This document shows positions 37,381 to 38,731 of a stretch of DNA of 38,731 nucleotides, one piece after another. Made by a program: the position numbers and the translations under genes. The notes beneath the pieces were generated by a model that saw only the letters and a program-made list of their open reading frames with translations, was not told the origin of the DNA and did not search any database. The stretch spans positions 1 to 38,731 of the IMG/VR virus record IMGVR_UViG_3300009506_000106; one strand, given 5' to 3'. This DNA is from a virus. Numbering within the stretch: the first letter of the stretch is position 1; each line of letters starts with the position of its first letter.

Positions 37381-38731
37381 ATTGCCTCTCTTTCAAGATC
37401 CAGAAAAAACTGCTCTATTTCCGGTGCCAGAGATGTGGATGTGCCAAATTTATATTCTGGATGCGTGATTACCGAGAATGCTTCTGCAAACGCCTCATTC
37501 TCGTTTGTAAGCGCATAATTACTGATCTCTCTGATCGGTTCTGCAATCTTCCGCCTTGGGTCATAGTAACGGTTTTTCCAGATGGATTTCCATTTTGAAA
37601 TGGTGCTGTTCTCCATCCATTCACTATACAACTGCGCATATAGCTTATGTCCTAATTCGTGGCGCAGGTATCCGTTCCGACCTGATACTGCAACGTGTTT
37701 CCTCTTGAAGAGATTTATGTCCTCTATTGAAGGATTGATATACCCGACATCACCGCTCATTCCGAGCATCACCCGGTTTCTGTTTGGATCAAAAAACCCG
37801 CCGATGGTGGCATTGTTCTTCTTGAAGATAGGGTATGGATCGTTCACCATATCGATGCTCGCCAGTGGCTTTTTGAACATTCTTGCAGTCGTATTCGGCC
37901 ATTGGGTGTTCAGTCTTTCAACCTCCCTCAATGCGCCACTCGCCACATTAAGGAACTGCTCGTCAGTATAATGATTCGGTACCATTTCGATCTGACTTTC
38001 AAGCGACATCGGGTGGTTAGTGATTTTTTTCACGCCGACTGCCTTGAACCTCGCCTGAGCCTCCTCGATAGTATTTACAGTCGCATATGTGAATTCTGGC
38101 CGGCGCATCGCGATCTGCCTCGCCTCGTCTTCCCTTGCGATTCTCGCCCTCTCCCTGGCGCGACCTTCTCTTCTAGCTCTTTCGCGGGGAGTCTCCTCCG
38201 GGATCGGCGGAATCACCCCTCTCCGGGGACTAGGGGTGTAACCTTCTGTTTCTATCGTACTAATTTCCTCGCCCTCATCGCGGAGCTTCGGCAGCCAGGC
38301 GCATCTGCATTGCGGGTGGACTGGTATGACGCCCCTTGCCTGCTTTGTCGTATAGACATGACCTTCCAGACTCTCGCAGATCGGGCAGGCATTTCCTGAC
38401 GTGCGAAATTCGACATCGGCAAAGACATCGAACTGCCCGAAATTCTCATATTCCTGCAACTGCGCCTCGGCATGCGCCCGGATGACTTCAGTACGCGCCA
38501 ACATCGATGCCCGTCTTTGCGCCGGGATAAACCGACCGAGTGTGTCAGTAATGCCGAGATCGCCCACGGGACCCGTGATTGTCCGGGTGAGTAGTTTTGC
38601 CATCTCGCGGGGATGCTTTCCTTCCGCCATGGCTTGAGATAGTATCCTTGACACTTGACCTTCCATGGCGTCAGTAATGCCTTTGAGATCACCGAATGCC
38701 CGGGTGTACAGTATGCCGACGCGGTCTACAT
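37377..38731 (-). CDS. MuF-type head morphogenesis protein with metallopeptidase-like C-terminus, partial
   Basis: The frame is open to the right edge, so the N-terminus lies outside. The visible part begins VGILYTRAFGDLKGITDAME and contains ARTEVIRAHAEAQLQEYENF and the zinc-binding CPICESLEGHVYTTKQARG, VIPVHPQCRCAW typical of Mu F/SPP1 gp7 minor head proteins (family knowledge). After an Arg/Glu-rich linker comes a C-terminal domain with YLRHELGHKLYAQL, a HExxH-type zinc site, followed by NYALTNENEAFAEAFSV, whose glutamates could give the third ligand. Such toxin- or peptidase-like tails on MuF proteins are thought to be injected with DNA. The substrate is unknown. Counted from the first visible Met, the site is His336-Glu337-x-x-His340. 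Confidence 0.85.
   Translation of the reverse strand, partial: VDRVGILYTRAFGDLKGITDAMEGQVSRILSQAMAEGKHPREMAKLLTRTITGPVGDLGITDTLGRFIPAQRRASMLARTEVIRAHAEAQLQEYENFGQFDVFADVEFRTSGNACPICESLEGHVYTTKQARGVIPVHPQCRCAWLPKLRDEGEEISTIETEGYTPSPRRGVIPPIPEETPRERARREGRARERARIAREDEARQIAMRRPEFTYATVNTIEEAQARFKAVGVKKITNHPMSLESQIEMVPNHYTDEQFLNVASGALREVERLNTQWPNTTARMFKKPLASIDMVNDPYPIFKKNNATIGGFFDPNRNRVMLGMSGDVGYINPSIEDINLFKRKHVAVSGRNGYLRHELGHKLYAQLYSEWMENSTISKWKSIWKNRYYDPRRKIAEPIREISNYALTNENEAFAEAFSVITHPEYKFGTSTSLAPEIEQFFLDLEREAI

Noticed and set aside
1-38731. tRNA genes, CRISPR arrays, insertion sequences, integrase or attachment sites
   Set aside because: I looked for cloverleaf patterns, regular spaced repeats, transposase or integrase motifs and found none that could be supported.

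Overview
The window is a stretch of a tailed double-stranded DNA phage (Caudoviricetes, siphovirus layout by its gene order) or of a prophage. Almost every gene lies on the minus strand, tightly packed with ATGA or TAATG overlaps, so transcription runs from right to left. No integrase, replication gene, tRNA or clear bacterial housekeeping gene is seen, so free phage and prophage cannot be told apart. Strong AAAGGAGG ribosome sites point to a bacterial host. The secreted fibronectin-III and discoidin proteins resemble proteins common in Desulfobacterota and related sediment bacteria; that host guess is weak.

Right to left. 38731-36096: MuF-type head protein with a C-terminal HELGH metallopeptidase-like domain (cut by the window edge), small proteins, and a methyltransferase-like gene broken by a 7-bp tandem duplication. 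36078-32440: ChaB-like/prohead protease/scaffold polyprotein with strong internal ribosome sites, decoration-like protein, and HK97-fold encapsulin-like major capsid protein, followed by a weak intrinsic terminator. 32356-25743: an accessory block between capsid and head-tail connector genes. It holds an MptE-like Rossmann protein, a B12-type radical SAM enzyme, a SAM methyltransferase, three small GT-A glycosyltransferases and two PAPS-type sulfotransferases, mostly translationally coupled. This looks like a phage pathway for building or altering a sulfated, methylated glycan, on the virion or on the host surface. A 14-bp palindrome identical to the core of the bacterial centromere site parS follows it directly.

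25708-17616: connector, head closure, neck/tail completion, tail terminator, tail tube, tail assembly chaperones with an A AAA AAC -1 frameshift site, a 1571-residue tape measure and a distal tail protein. 17619-8606: a 2668-residue hub/fibre fusion and two small followers. 8609-4717: two secreted FN3/discoidin proteins, DUF5675 and DUF1353 proteins, and membrane-anchored proteins, probably the lysis and host-interaction region. 4712-1622: a 705-residue protein with twenty-one 20-residue repeats, and two small structural-looking proteins.

1-1635: a convergent plus-strand cluster of small accessory genes (zinc ribbons, a 55-residue membrane protein, a transglutaminase-like lipoprotein). Between two of them lies a 144-bp segment packed with interleaved inverted repeats that predicts a compact pseudoknotted or switching RNA.

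All family calls rest on reading motifs and gene order; no database search was possible.
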